Positions 34,210 to 44,366 of a stretch of DNA of 64,000 nucleotides are shown here, one piece after another (the first letter of the stretch is position 1; each line of letters opens with the position of its first letter). The translations under genes and the position numbers were made by a program. A model generated the notes under the pieces. It did no database searches and had not been told where the DNA came from. It saw nothing but the letters and a program-made list of their open reading frames with translations. This DNA is from Niebla homalea (Eukaryota; Ascomycota; Lecanoromycetes; Lecanorales; Ramalinaceae): NCBI GenBank assembly GCA_019925105.1, contig JAHGAU010000016.1, forward strand, positions 310,001-374,000, given 5' to 3'.

Positions 34210-35010
34210 GACCTGCGCCGAAACTCTGATCCATGGAAGACTGCAATTCAACCTTCCCCCCTACGGCACACCACGCATCCAATCATGGTCAAGAAGCTTT
34301 GACATATCCACAATGACTACAGCTTCCATTCGACAGAGGAGGCAGACGTCCAGGATGAAGGATTTGAAAATAGAAGGCGCCCTCAATTCATTCATCTCTC
34401 GTGCGGAAAGTCGACTGAAAAGTCCTCTTTAGAAATCCGCGAGTCCATCACCTTTCAACGTTGGCTGTCATGGGAACCTCGCTTTGACTGGCTGGGCTTC
34501 TCAATCCACTGAAAGAGTGGAGCAGAAAAGCTGGGAAAAAGCACAGCAGAGTTCCTAGGACTGAAGAAAGTTCATTCCGGAAACTTTGATGATGCATAAC
34601 CACTGAAGACAACCAGTGTCGTAGACTTCAATGCCGTAAACTTCGATGTCGTAGACTTCAAGACTTGTTTGCTGGTATCTGTCATGTAATACACCTCGGG
34701 CTTCCGCTCAGGTTGCGAGACTCAGATCACTGTAAGGACCTTCCCAATACTGCCTAAGAGCATCATTGTGTATTTACCGACCCACGACAGCATACAGGTG
34801 GCAGGGCGCTCAACAGTATCCGACCTTGGCAGCCATATGGGCAGGCTTTAGATACAAGTTGTAAAGGTAGGAAAGAAAGCCATTCATCGCGGCTCCAACT
34901 TCCAGTTGTGCACATATCGTAGGTCTTTAAAACAAGGATTAGTAGTCCTTTTGTAAGTGCGCGTCGGTCAAGTCAAGTCTCACCAGTGCCTGTCAACTGT
35001 TCCACGGACT
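34210..35010. other. Intergenic region between convergent genes
   Basis: No gene recognised between the 3' ends of the chelatase-like and GT32 genes. A short open frame at 34,175-34,432 has no recognisable features. It contains the 15-bp triplicate listed separately. Confidence 0.4.
34620..34664. repeat. 15-bp tandem triplicate
   Basis: Three consecutive 15-bp units: CGTAGACTTCAATGC, CGTAAACTTCGATGT and CGTAGACTTCAAGAC. Differences are mostly transitions. Non-coding in context. Confidence 0.8.
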
Positions 35011-36225
35011 TTAGTCATGGTCGAAGTCTCCAATGGGGAAGTAGTCAGGTTTCACGGTTTGCGGTTCCAAGAAGCTGGGATGACTGATTTCAGTCTCGTG
35101 TAGAGGAGATTCTGCTTCCGTTACTTCCGCTAAATGAGTAGTTGTGGTCGTCCACTCAGCAGATAGCTCTGCAGTCTTATCTTCATCGGCGACCTCGTCT
35201 TCCTCCATTGCTGCCTCCTCGACCTTCTTTAGCTCCGGGGTTGGCGCCATAAAGTGATCTTCTTTCCAACTACCCCGGAAATAATGATGGACCAGGACTT
35301 TGGATTCGTCCTGCTCAAGTCCAGCCCACTCCACCTGATGACCCGCCCCGAAAGCGTGGATGGGGAGTATTACAACTTCACCGATAATCTTCGGCTCCAG
35401 GATCTTCGTGAAATTCTTGTACGTCACGGATGTTCCTGTCAAGTTCGAGGCGTACTCGAAGAAAGCGTAGGTCATTGCTGTTGGACCGGTCGTATTGAGC
35501 ACATCCTGGACAGAGTACTGCATCTCCGCAAGGGTGGAGTTCAGTCTTTCCGCCATTCGACGAAGATTGTCTGTCACCCTCTCGACCAGAAAACGGATGA
35601 AAGGTTGCTGAGGTCGAGCCATGATTGTCCAGTTGACCAACTCGAACAGATCCTCACCTCCAGTCCATGTCCGGCCGTCCGGGCCATATTCGTTATCGAC
35701 CTCTACACCGAGCAGGACGCCTGCGTCCTTCTCGAACTGCCGAGGCATCCACTGTGTGATAGGCTTCTCACAACCAACATCCAAATCATTGTATACTCCG
35801 CCATCTTGTAGCATAATGAAATATCTTATTAAATCTGAGCGTAAGATGTAATCCTGTACTTCAAAGTAGACCTTCCCGGCTTGGGTGCCCATGAAATTGC
35901 GCCGAACGTATTCTTCCATTTTCTCGTCCGTCATCAGCTCATGTCCGTAGCCTTGGTTCATTCTTTCCCATGAGTTCGACCTCTCCCATTCGTCTTCAGG
36001 GAGTTCATCCATGGGCAGCTTGCTGGTCTGCCATACCACCTCATTCCACCCGTGGGGGTTGTCGGTAGGGCCATTAATGGCCTTACTGACGTTAGCGGAG
36101 GAGAGGATGTCGAGCTGTGCAGAAGTCGACGAGGGCGAACGATGCCAGTGCCAGTAGCTCAGGGCAACCAGGAGCGTACAGAAAAGGATGAGGCTTCTCA
36201 GAATTGTAGGTATCCGGAGTCCCAT
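35011..36225 (-). CDS. Och1-like alpha-1,6-mannosyltransferase family glycosyltransferase (GT32)
   Basis: Intronless, 404 residues from the ATG at 36,225. Type II Golgi membrane topology: a short cytoplasmic tail and a membrane segment at about residues 8-25 (ILRSLILFCTLLVALSYW). The luminal domain starts near HGWNEVVWQTSK and includes the DxD sugar-binding core RSDLIRYFIMLQDGGVYNDL followed by DVGCEKP (Asp pair at about 147-149). Also present are WTIMARPQQPFIRFLVERV, NTTGPTAMTYAFFEY and HHYFRGSWKEDH. These are typical of GT32 (Och1/Hoc1-like) enzymes that extend N-glycan mannan using GDP-mannose. The last 90 residues are acidic and low in complexity, beyond the catalytic fold. Whether it is the initiating Och1 or a paralogue is not clear. 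Confidence 0.88.
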   Translation of the reverse strand: MGLRIPTILRSLILFCTLLVALSYWHWHRSPSSTSAQLDILSSANVSKAINGPTDNPHGWNEVVWQTSKLPMDELPEDEWERSNSWERMNQGYGHELMTDEKMEEYVRRNFMGTQAGKVYFEVQDYILRSDLIRYFIMLQDGGVYNDLDVGCEKPITQWMPRQFEKDAGVLLGVEVDNEYGPDGRTWTGGEDLFELVNWTIMARPQQPFIRFLVERVTDNLRRMAERLNSTLAEMQYSVQDVLNTTGPTAMTYAFFEYASNLTGTSVTYKNFTKILEPKIIGEVVILPIHAFGAGHQVEWAGLEQDESKVLVHHYFRGSWKEDHFMAPTPELKKVEEAAMEEDEVADEDKTAELSAEWTTTTTHLAEVTEAESPLHETEISHPSFLEPQTVKPDYFPIGDFDHD

Positions 36226-37092
36226 GAGTACACAAGGCTATCAAACTATTCGGGGATGGTGGCCATCAAAACACACACGGCAATGTGGGTTTATAAAGAT
36301 GTCCTGTGTAGATCGGGTACTGGAGGAATCAGAAGAACAGTTGCCCGTATCTACCAAGCAGCAAAATCGGTGTATGAAAAATCGTGAATAGGGGGGAAAT
36401 ATTGGGTCCATTCGGTAAAGCAATAATTAATGACCTCCTATCAAGCTGTCAGTAGCCGTCAGCATCCTGTCAAATCCACTTCAGACCGGCACAAGCGGCG
36501 GACGTTTGGACGTTGCTACATAAAAGTTCGACCTACAGGCTGAGGCACATAAGGTAATAAGCCGGACGGCTCGGGCGGCGAAGTCTCCTTGTCCCCTGCA
36601 AGCCCTGCTAGATCTCCGCAATTTAGTAGAATTGGGAGAACTACAACATTACCTTAGTAGGTTATGAACTTATGATGAGGCTGCCGCTGGGCGACAAATC
36701 GGTGCTCTCCTTGCCATTCTATCTAATTAAAGCCGGTTCTCCCCTCTTTCGATTGAAAAGGATTTCCTTTGAGAGCTACAAAAAGGCATTGTAATAGCAC
36801 CCTATAAGCCATTTCCATCTATAGCTGGCATGAGAGCTTCGCACCTTGTTTTCCCATAACAAAAATAATGAAGCCAAAATGTTCGCAAGAGATAAAAGAC
36901 TAATGATGTGACCGGAGTCACCCCACAGTCATGAGCAGAACGCTTTGCGTCTATTAGGTACGATTCATGGCTTCTTCCTGCGCGCACCCTCTATCGGATA
37001 CACGTCTAGATATGTCGCATTCATGGTATGCTGGAACTCCACATTTGAAGACGCTCTACTGAACAGGTCGCAGACAAACCTTCAGAGCCCCT
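36226..37092. other. Intergenic region
   Basis: Promoter side of the GT32 gene and 3' side of LCB2 (both on minus). No gene, RNA or repeat recognised. Confidence 0.4.
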
Positions 37093-39186
37093 TCATCTAA
37101 GGGGCACCTTGACGTCTTGTACACCGCGCTTCAAGATCTCCTCCAATTTCCATCTTGGACGTTGGTATTCAATCAAATCTTGCGGCTTCGCCGTTCGCTT
37201 CCACTCCTTCTCCATGTCCGCGCTGACTCCTTCGGGCAACGGCAGTGCTCCACCGGCTTGACCAGAAGAGAATTTCAGTTGCAGCACATTGCCAATCTCG
37301 TCGCACGCCTCCAGCAATCTATCGAGATCATCCTTGTTGTGCGCAGCTGAGACGCAAAACCTGGCTCGAGAGGACACCAGAGGCGTTGCAGGGTAACCGA
37401 CTACCACCACCGAAATTTTGCGCTTCAACATCTCGTGGGAAAAGGCAGGCATCTTGGCTGGATTGTAGAGAAGCACGGGGATGATTGGGGAGTCGTCATG
37501 GCCGTACACTATAAAACCAAGGCGCTTCAACCCCAGGCGTAGGTAGCGTGAGTTGAAGGCCAGTCTCTGAAGCCGTTCCTCACCTTGCCCAGGAATCACT
37601 TCCCCGGATATAAGTCGTAGGGCGGATGAGATTTGCGCAAGGACAGCCGGCGCCGGAGATTCGCCATATATTGAGCCTGCATTAGCTAGCCTGAGCTTGT
37701 CGATCATTGCCTTGCTTCCAGCCAAGTAGCCACCATTCGCGCCAAAAGATTTGGTCAAGGTACCCATCAATACGTCAACCTCGGAGGGATCAATGTTGAA
37801 ATAGTCGCAGACACCCCGACCACGAGGCCCGAGGGCACCGATTGAGTGAGCCTCATCCACAAAAAGATTGAACTTGTACTTTTTCTTCAATCCAATCAAG
37901 CCGGGCAGGTTGCACATCGATCCTTCCATGGAATAAAGGCCCTCGACGACCACCAGTATCTTCCTCCACGGCCTGTGTGTGCGCGGTTGACCTTGAGCTA
38001 TGGAATCTCGAAGGACCTTCTCCAATTCCTTGATATCATTGTGCTTGAACATGCTAATCATCGCCCCGGAAAGACGCACGCCGAATCGGATCGAGGCATG
38101 ATTTAATTCGTCGGAGATGACGAGGCAGCCATTCCCAATAAGGGCGGGAAAGGATGAGGCATTTGTGGCGAATCCCATGGAAAACACCATGGCGGACTCC
38201 TTGCCAACAAATTTGGCCACAAGGTTCTCGACCTCAAGATGAAGGTCGGTGGTTCCAACGTCACCTCGGGGGCTTGCAACAGTCATCCCATACTTTTTGA
38301 CTTGGTCTTCGACAAAGTCTGCGCAGGGCCCTTCCGACTGGGCAAAGCCTAGATAGTTGTAGGAACTCATGTTTAGTGTCTCGGTGGTCGTGCCTGTGAG
38401 TTTGAAATGCAGATTGAAGTCATCGGACTGTCGGTCTAGCAGGGTGATGTATCGTCCTGGGGTCCCAGTGATAGGTCTTGAAAAGCAGTCATTGATGCGC
38501 ATCTTTAGCCTCCGGACGTAAAAGTTGTCGAAGTCGCTGTTCAAAGGAGCATAACCGTTCCTGGCCTGGAGGTGTCGATAGTGTTGTGGCCTGAAGCGCT
38601 TGCCAAAATAATCACGCACGTGTCCAAAGACTATTAGGATTAAATAACTGATGTATGTCGTCAGAAGATAATAATAGGGAGGCTCATCCATGAGCGGCTC
38701 TGGAAAGCCCTTGCCGACATGCTTGCTGGTGTACCTGTGAGATGGATGGCCCAGGGGGGCGAATTGGGCATGTTCTTTGGCCTTCCTTCGCGCGTCTAGC
38801 TGCGAAGGTGGTGACCACAGTGTTGTAGGTGGTTCGTCCGCGTGAGATGTAGAGAGACATATTGTAGGAAGCGACAAAGACGGTGATTTAATTTGGGGCG
38901 AAGGCGCATTCAACTGACTCTGATAGGGAGCACCAGCGGCCAACTTGAGGGCGCTCGCAGCACTTTGTGCTTCGCTCTTGGTCTTGGGCGAAGTGATGAA
39001 GAAGTTGGCTATCTTGTTGACCTTTGGCGACGAAAGTCGTCGTGGAGCTTCGAGTTTCTCCATGTAGGGCTTTTCGCTGTATGGCGGTGGCGGATCAAGA
39101 GGGACCACGGTGGTAGTAGCTGTCGTTGCGGATGCATTGGTTGACGCAAAGGGGTTCAATTGTCGTCGAGGCATGGTGAACGACAT
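37093..39186 (-). CDS. LCB2: Serine palmitoyltransferase subunit 2 (Lcb2)
   Basis: Intronless, 697 residues, ATG at 39,186 (MSFTMPRRQLNPFAS; the second Met, four codons on, is also possible). Lcb2 is the PLP-bearing subunit of serine palmitoyltransferase in the ER, condensing serine and palmitoyl-CoA to 3-ketodihydrosphingosine, the first step of sphingolipid synthesis. The first 160 residues are Pro/Ser-rich and poorly conserved. One membrane segment is at about 168-190 (PPYYYLLTTYISYLILIVFG). The alpha-oxoamine synthase domain includes NMSSYNYLGFAQSEG, GTTDLHLEVENLVAKFVGKE, FVDEAHSIGALGPRGRGV and the PLP lysine motif GTLTKSFGANGGY (Lys near 479). Catalysis needs Lcb1, which is not in this window. 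It is divergent from the acetoacetyl-CoA synthetase gene. Confidence 0.95.
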   Translation of the reverse strand: MSFTMPRRQLNPFASTNASATTATTTVVPLDPPPPYSEKPYMEKLEAPRRLSSPKVNKIANFFITSPKTKSEAQSAASALKLAAGAPYQSQLNAPSPQIKSPSLSLPTICLSTSHADEPPTTLWSPPSQLDARRKAKEHAQFAPLGHPSHRYTSKHVGKGFPEPLMDEPPYYYLLTTYISYLILIVFGHVRDYFGKRFRPQHYRHLQARNGYAPLNSDFDNFYVRRLKMRINDCFSRPITGTPGRYITLLDRQSDDFNLHFKLTGTTTETLNMSSYNYLGFAQSEGPCADFVEDQVKKYGMTVASPRGDVGTTDLHLEVENLVAKFVGKESAMVFSMGFATNASSFPALIGNGCLVISDELNHASIRFGVRLSGAMISMFKHNDIKELEKVLRDSIAQGQPRTHRPWRKILVVVEGLYSMEGSMCNLPGLIGLKKKYKFNLFVDEAHSIGALGPRGRGVCDYFNIDPSEVDVLMGTLTKSFGANGGYLAGSKAMIDKLRLANAGSIYGESPAPAVLAQISSALRLISGEVIPGQGEERLQRLAFNSRYLRLGLKRLGFIVYGHDDSPIIPVLLYNPAKMPAFSHEMLKRKISVVVVGYPATPLVSSRARFCVSAAHNKDDLDRLLEACDEIGNVLQLKFSSGQAGGALPLPEGVSADMEKEWKRTAKPQDLIEYQRPRWKLEEILKRGVQDVKVPLR

Positions 39187-40388
39187 GAAAGCGGTGCAAT
39201 GAATGGTTGAGGATCAATCCTGTTCCAGTCCACGTTGAGTCTGTCCTCAATTGCAATGGTGTATGGGACTGAGATGTGCTTGAAGTGGCGAAGTCGCGTG
39301 GCTGAGTGGGCGTATTCAATGCAAGGTCAAGGAAGGTACTTAGGTTTTACGCGAAGGATGCGCCCAGGGAACGTGTCCTTGACGATGAAAGGTGTATGAC
39401 AACAGCCTGAGAGCGGTTTATAAAAGGGCTGGCTGAAAATATGCGTCACACCAAGGAGCCGGTCGACTTCCGATAAACTCGTTCGAGCTTGTTTCCGGAT
39501 GTGAGGGAAACCCTCTGACGAACGACGTCACTGCGATCGGAGATTTTATGCTCTATGGCCAGCAATGGACTCCAAGGATCTCTGGATGATTGTGCTGGTG
39601 TCCCAATGCTGTGCGACATCCGCGAGCTCCCGTGGCGGAGTCACTGCACTTGAAGTCTTTGAACGCTGTGTTCTCGGCCGCAACTTCGCCCACAATGCGG
39701 CGAATGATAGGGCCAAGGTAGTGGCAAGCAATACAATGTAATCATGCAAATCGGCAGAGCTCAGATGACCAGAGAAGGAACAAAGGAGTAGAAGTCGGTG
39801 TAAAAAGGTTGTTATGTACTAGTTAGCAAAGAAAGATTGAGATGATGACTACTCGTAAATGAAAGGAGGATTAATTTTCATTTCCGCGCTAAAACGCTCT
39901 GGACGCAGGTACCTTACCAAGCTGGTCCGAATTCCGAGCTTTCAGGATAGCCTTTCAGCTACCAACGAGGCTAGAGCGCATGGAAATTGGCCTTTTCCTC
40001 TCTGTAATAAATCCCAGCCAAGCCAGCTGACTTCAACGACTAGCGTGACTCTGTCTGACAATATCAAGTACATAATTTAAAAGACATCGACATCTGCTAT
40101 CAGGATTCTGAGTGCAAGCTTCTCTCTACACGGAGCTGCGCACTTCTTTTACAAGACGAGTTATCTTCGTATCATCCCAGGACATCGACTCGTGCTACAC
40201 CCATGGCTTCAATTTTCGGTGACCGTAAAGGCTAGAGATCAGACCTGATGTGGAGAAATCTTCTAACTACTCACCTGATAAACTAGGTTTGCCTGAAAAC
40301 TGGTGCAGCTTACTTTACAGCCGACGGTGTTGACAGTTTCGAGTCGTTCGACTCGAGCCTCGTGCTGGTCGGATAACCACTGCGCATC
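39187..40388. promoter_or_regulatory. Divergent intergenic region, LCB2 / acetoacetyl-CoA synthetase
   Basis: About 1.2 kb between two start codons facing away from each other. No open frame looks coding. It must hold both promoters; no particular binding site is claimed. Confidence 0.5.
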
Positions 40389-42670
40389 ATGGACGGGTCT
40401 CCTATTACTGGAAAGCTACTTTGGAAACCTGCAGACCCTCAATCAAGTCGCACCTTCGAGTTCCTACGGACAGTAGAGGATGAAAATCATGTCACCTTGA
40501 CTGATTATGAAGCTCTCCGGAGATGGTCCATCCAGAACCCCAATGCTTTTTGGGAACAAGTCTGGCATTTCACAGGCATTCGAGCATCTCAACCGTTCGA
40601 ACGGGTATTGCTCTCTTTGCTCTCGTGCCCAAAATGCTCCAGGACTAAAGACACTAGGCTCTCCACGAAGACCAGCCCATGTTCCCTCGCCCGGATTTCT
40701 TCAAGAACGCCCGGTTGAATTTTGCCGAGAACTTGCTATATCCCGCTGCTGAGCCCGACGAGGACTCGATAGCCGTTTTCGAAGCCAAAGAAGAAGCTCG
40801 AAAGTCAGTGACATGGCAGCAGCTTCGTCAACGTGTGAAAAGATGTGCTGCAGCTATGCAACTTGCGGGCGCCAAAGTAGGCGATAGAGTTGCAGGCTTC
40901 GTGGCAAACCATGCTAATGCCCTTATCGCGATGCTTGCTACCACCGCCATTGGCGCAATATGGACGGCAATCTCTCCAGATACCGGTGTCCATGCCGTTC
41001 TCGATAGAATTCAACAGATCGATCCCATCATCTTTTTTGCGGATAATGCTGTCATGTACAATGGTAAAATCCATGACCTACAGGACAAGGTAAAGCAAAT
41101 CATCACGCATTTGCCACGTTTACAGGCGGCTGTCATGTTCGAAACAAGGCAGTCGGACGGCTTGGATGCGGAGGAGCTGCTCCAGTCTTCCCAAGCTCTG
41201 TGCTGGTACTCGCAATTTGTTGCAGCTGTATCCGAAGATACGCCTCTTGAGTTTGCCCAATTACCAGCTGATCATCCGATTTACATCCTGTATTCATCTG
41301 GTACGACCGGGAAACCGAAATGCATAGTACATGGTGCCATTGGGACCCTCGTGGAGCACAAGAAAGAGCATGATATTCAATGCTCCATGCGAGCGGGCGA
41401 TAGACTTTTCTATTTCACGACTTGTACATGGATGATGTGGCATTGGCTTGTTTCTGCGCTTGCAACAGGCGTAACGCTGGTGCTTTACGATGGATCACCT
41501 TTCCGACCACTAGATGCGGATGGAAATGGCGAATTGGCAATGCCCAAGCTGATTGCTGAGCTAGGCATCACTCATTTCGGAACGAGTGCTAAGTACCTCT
41601 CTGTGCTGGAACAGAAAGATGTCAAAGTCAAAGAGGCCGTCGATGTATCCAAACTCAGAGCTATCTACAGCACTGGCTCCCCCCTCGCCCCATCCACTTT
41701 CAAATACGTCTATCGTTGCTTTGGAGCTGACATCAATCTGGGGAGCATCTCCGGAGGAACTGACATCATCTCCTGCTTTGGCACCACTTCCCAAATCTCG
41801 CCAGTCTATGCCGGAGAAATCCAGGTTCGTGGACTGGGAATGGCCATTGAGGCTTGGGATTATCAAGGACGAGATCTTTCTGAGAATGGCGAACCAGGGG
41901 ATCTGGTCTGCGTGAAAGCATTCCCCTGCCAACCAGTAAGTCGAGTTGCTGGATGAAGTTCCCACAATGTGGCAGCTGGCAGTATCATTAGCATTTTCCC
42001 GATAACACCATGGTCCCCTTCTGATAAATTCGCGATTGATGCGTCAATATGAGTTGCTGACTTTGGATCCTTTCAGGTCAGATTCTGGGGTGCGGATGGC
42101 GAGGCAAAATATGAGAAGAGCTACTTTGAGAGGTTCCCAGGAGTCTGGCACCACGGCGATTTTATTCGGATTAACGCTTCAAGTGGAGGTCTTGTGATGC
42201 TGGGAAGAAGTGACGGCGTTCTCAAGCCGGCTGGCGTGAGATTTGGCAGCTCTGAGATCTATAATGTACTCTTACAACATTTTCAAGAGATCGAAGACGC
42301 ACTTTGTGTCGGACGAAGACGAGAGCAGGATGTAGATGAAGTGGTTGTCCTATTTCTAAAACTGGTACCAGGGTATGCCTTCTCTGAGGCACTAGTGAAT
42401 ATGGTCAAGCAAGTGATCAGGGAAGAGCTCAGCGCGAGGCATGTGCCCGGTGTCATTGAGGAGACCCCCGAGATCCCGGTCACAATCAATGGCAAGAAGT
42501 ACGTGACAAGCCAGTCTGACTAATTTGTGTTCAGGATTAATAATTCTTGCAGGGTTGAAATCGCCGTCAAACAAATACTTTGTGGCACGAATGTCAAGAC
42601 CTCCGCCTCTGTCGCCAACGGCGAATGTCTTCAGTGGTATCAGCAATGGCACGTCGACCATCCGGACTGA
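40389..42670 (+). CDS. Acetoacetyl-CoA synthetase (acyl-activating enzyme)
   Basis: Four exons: 40,389-40,604, 40,658-41,935, 42,077-42,498, 42,553-42,670; introns 53, 141 and 54 bp; 677 residues, the usual length of the family. It activates acetoacetate to acetoacetyl-CoA with ATP and CoA in the cytosol, feeding ketone-body carbon into sterol or fatty-acid synthesis. The AMP-binding fold is complete: RLNFAENLLYP near the start, the A3 motif YILYSSGTTGKPKCIVHGA (about 281), TTCTWMMWHWLVSALA, IYSTGSPLAPSTF, GGTDIISCFG and HHGDFIRINASSGGLVMLGR. The C-terminal catalytic lysine lies in the segment VTINGKKVEIAVK, which spans the last splice junction. The TSGSPL-type and CTWMMWHW motifs separate it from acetyl-CoA synthetase. 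Confidence 0.93.
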
Positions 42671-43061
42671 AGGACGATATACCGAGATGGATGCAATGAG
42701 GTTGGAGACGAATAAATGTGCTATATGAAAGGCTCTCGGAGGATTGCATGTACGTAAGACTGCCCGTTCGGACTTACGCAGAGGCACGTGTTGAGGGGAC
42801 ACAGTATTCCCAGGAACCAGAAGATTGCAACATCGGCAGCCTTGCAACACCCTTGATATGATTGATACACGGTCACTTTTGGCAGCTTTTGTTCCTGTAC
42901 TAGTCCTCGAGAACAGCTCGGTGAAGAATGTTTTATAAAGATTGAGATTGTCTTCACGTGAGCCCGCTGTCAAAATTTGCAAATATGTATATTGAGAATT
43001 GAGGGTTTTCTGAGCTCGGCGCGCTCACGTTGTCACTCCTGGAGAGACCGTTTCCGACCAG
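42671..43061. other. Intergenic sequence up to the Copia insertion
   Basis: Ordinary, non-RIPped sequence. It ends with the target-site copy AAAAG (43,062-43,066). No gene seen. Confidence 0.5.
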
Positions 43062-43066
43062 AAAAG

Positions 43067-43342
43067 TGATGCACGGGGGTATTCCGCGGTTGTCTTGGCA
43101 GCCTTTGCATTGGAGACCCTGTCGCATAAAGGCCTACCAGACGGCCTTTTGTTAACGGTATTACAGGTGCACCGGTGTATAAGGTGCGGTAAGTATACGG
43201 TCATTAAACGGCCCTTAAGATAAATATAAATACGGTTATTATTACGGTATAATTAAATAAGCATAATAATAAACTTAATATAAATATTTTAATTTACTTA
43301 CCCTTCCTTTATACTTTATACTTATTTACGTATATTATATTA
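43067..43342 (+). repeat. 5' LTR of the Copia element (left part intact, right part RIPped)
   Basis: 276 bp, starting TGATGCACGGGGG. Positions 1-124 carry normal CA/TG content. From LTR position 125 (43,191) onward G-to-A and C-to-T changes accumulate relative to the 3' LTR. Confidence 0.93.
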
Positions 43343-44324
43343 GGTTTTAAGCTTAATTAATAAAATAATTAATTATAATATATTATTTAAATAATAATTT
43401 TATTTAAGTAATATTTATAACGTTTATATAATTACTTAAGACCATAAAATAGTTATAACTTTAACCTTTAATATCTTAATAAATAATTATAATTATAAAA
43501 ATATTAAAAAGGGTAACTTAACGTAATAATACTTACTTTATTAAACGTAATATATATTTTATATTTCCGGTAATAATAATGCTTAAGATAAAAGGATAAC
43601 GTTATTATTACTTAAGGTACTTATTATAAAAACCATTAAATTACCTTTAAATATTTTTAAGGAATCCTTTATAAAGCCGGTTTTATATAAGCTTTTTAAG
43701 TTTAATAATAATAACTTCCGTAAATAAAGTTAAGCTATAAAATATTTTTTAAGAAATCGTTTATTATAAGGTATCGTAAATAATTTAATTTTATACCCTT
43801 AAGTCCCTTTTTAAACTAAGATTTAAATTATATATATTAACTTTATTATTAATATACTTATAAATAACGTAATAACGACGTAAAGATTATATATTTTAAC
43901 GAGTAAAAACGTAATTCCGTTTTAGATTTATTTAACGTAAAGTAAAATTTATTTTATAAAAAATAAAAGAAAATTAATCCCTTTATTAATAAAGATCCTT
44001 ATTATAAAAGCTTAAAAAAATAACGGCGTAAATAAATTCGCCGTATTTATAAAGAAAATAAATAAATAAATAAATTAAATTAGTAAAATTATTATATTAA
44101 ACGATATTTATTTAAGCTTTATAATTATAAATTTATTTTAAGAAATACGTAAGTTTAATTTTACTATATACCGGCTTAAGAATAATAAGGATATATTTAA
44201 TAATAAAAAAGTTATTTAAAAACTTAAAGTAATTAAGATTAATATAGTTAAAAAATAGATTATTAATACCGTAATAATAAGGGTAAATAAAGAAAATAAT
44301 ATTAAACCCCGCCGCATAATAAAA

Positions 44325-44366
44325 TACTATAATTACTAGAAAATAAGTTATATAATTAAGGACTAT
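44325..44366 (+). pseudogene. RIPped CCHC zinc knuckle of Copia gag
   Basis: Codon series TAC TAT AAT TAC TAG AAA ATA (then AGT TAT ATA ATT AAG GAC TAT) has Tyr codons at the three Cys places and at the His place of CX2CX4HX4C. Each is one transition from TGC/TGT or CAT. The TAG is one transition from CAG or TGG. Confidence 0.7.
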
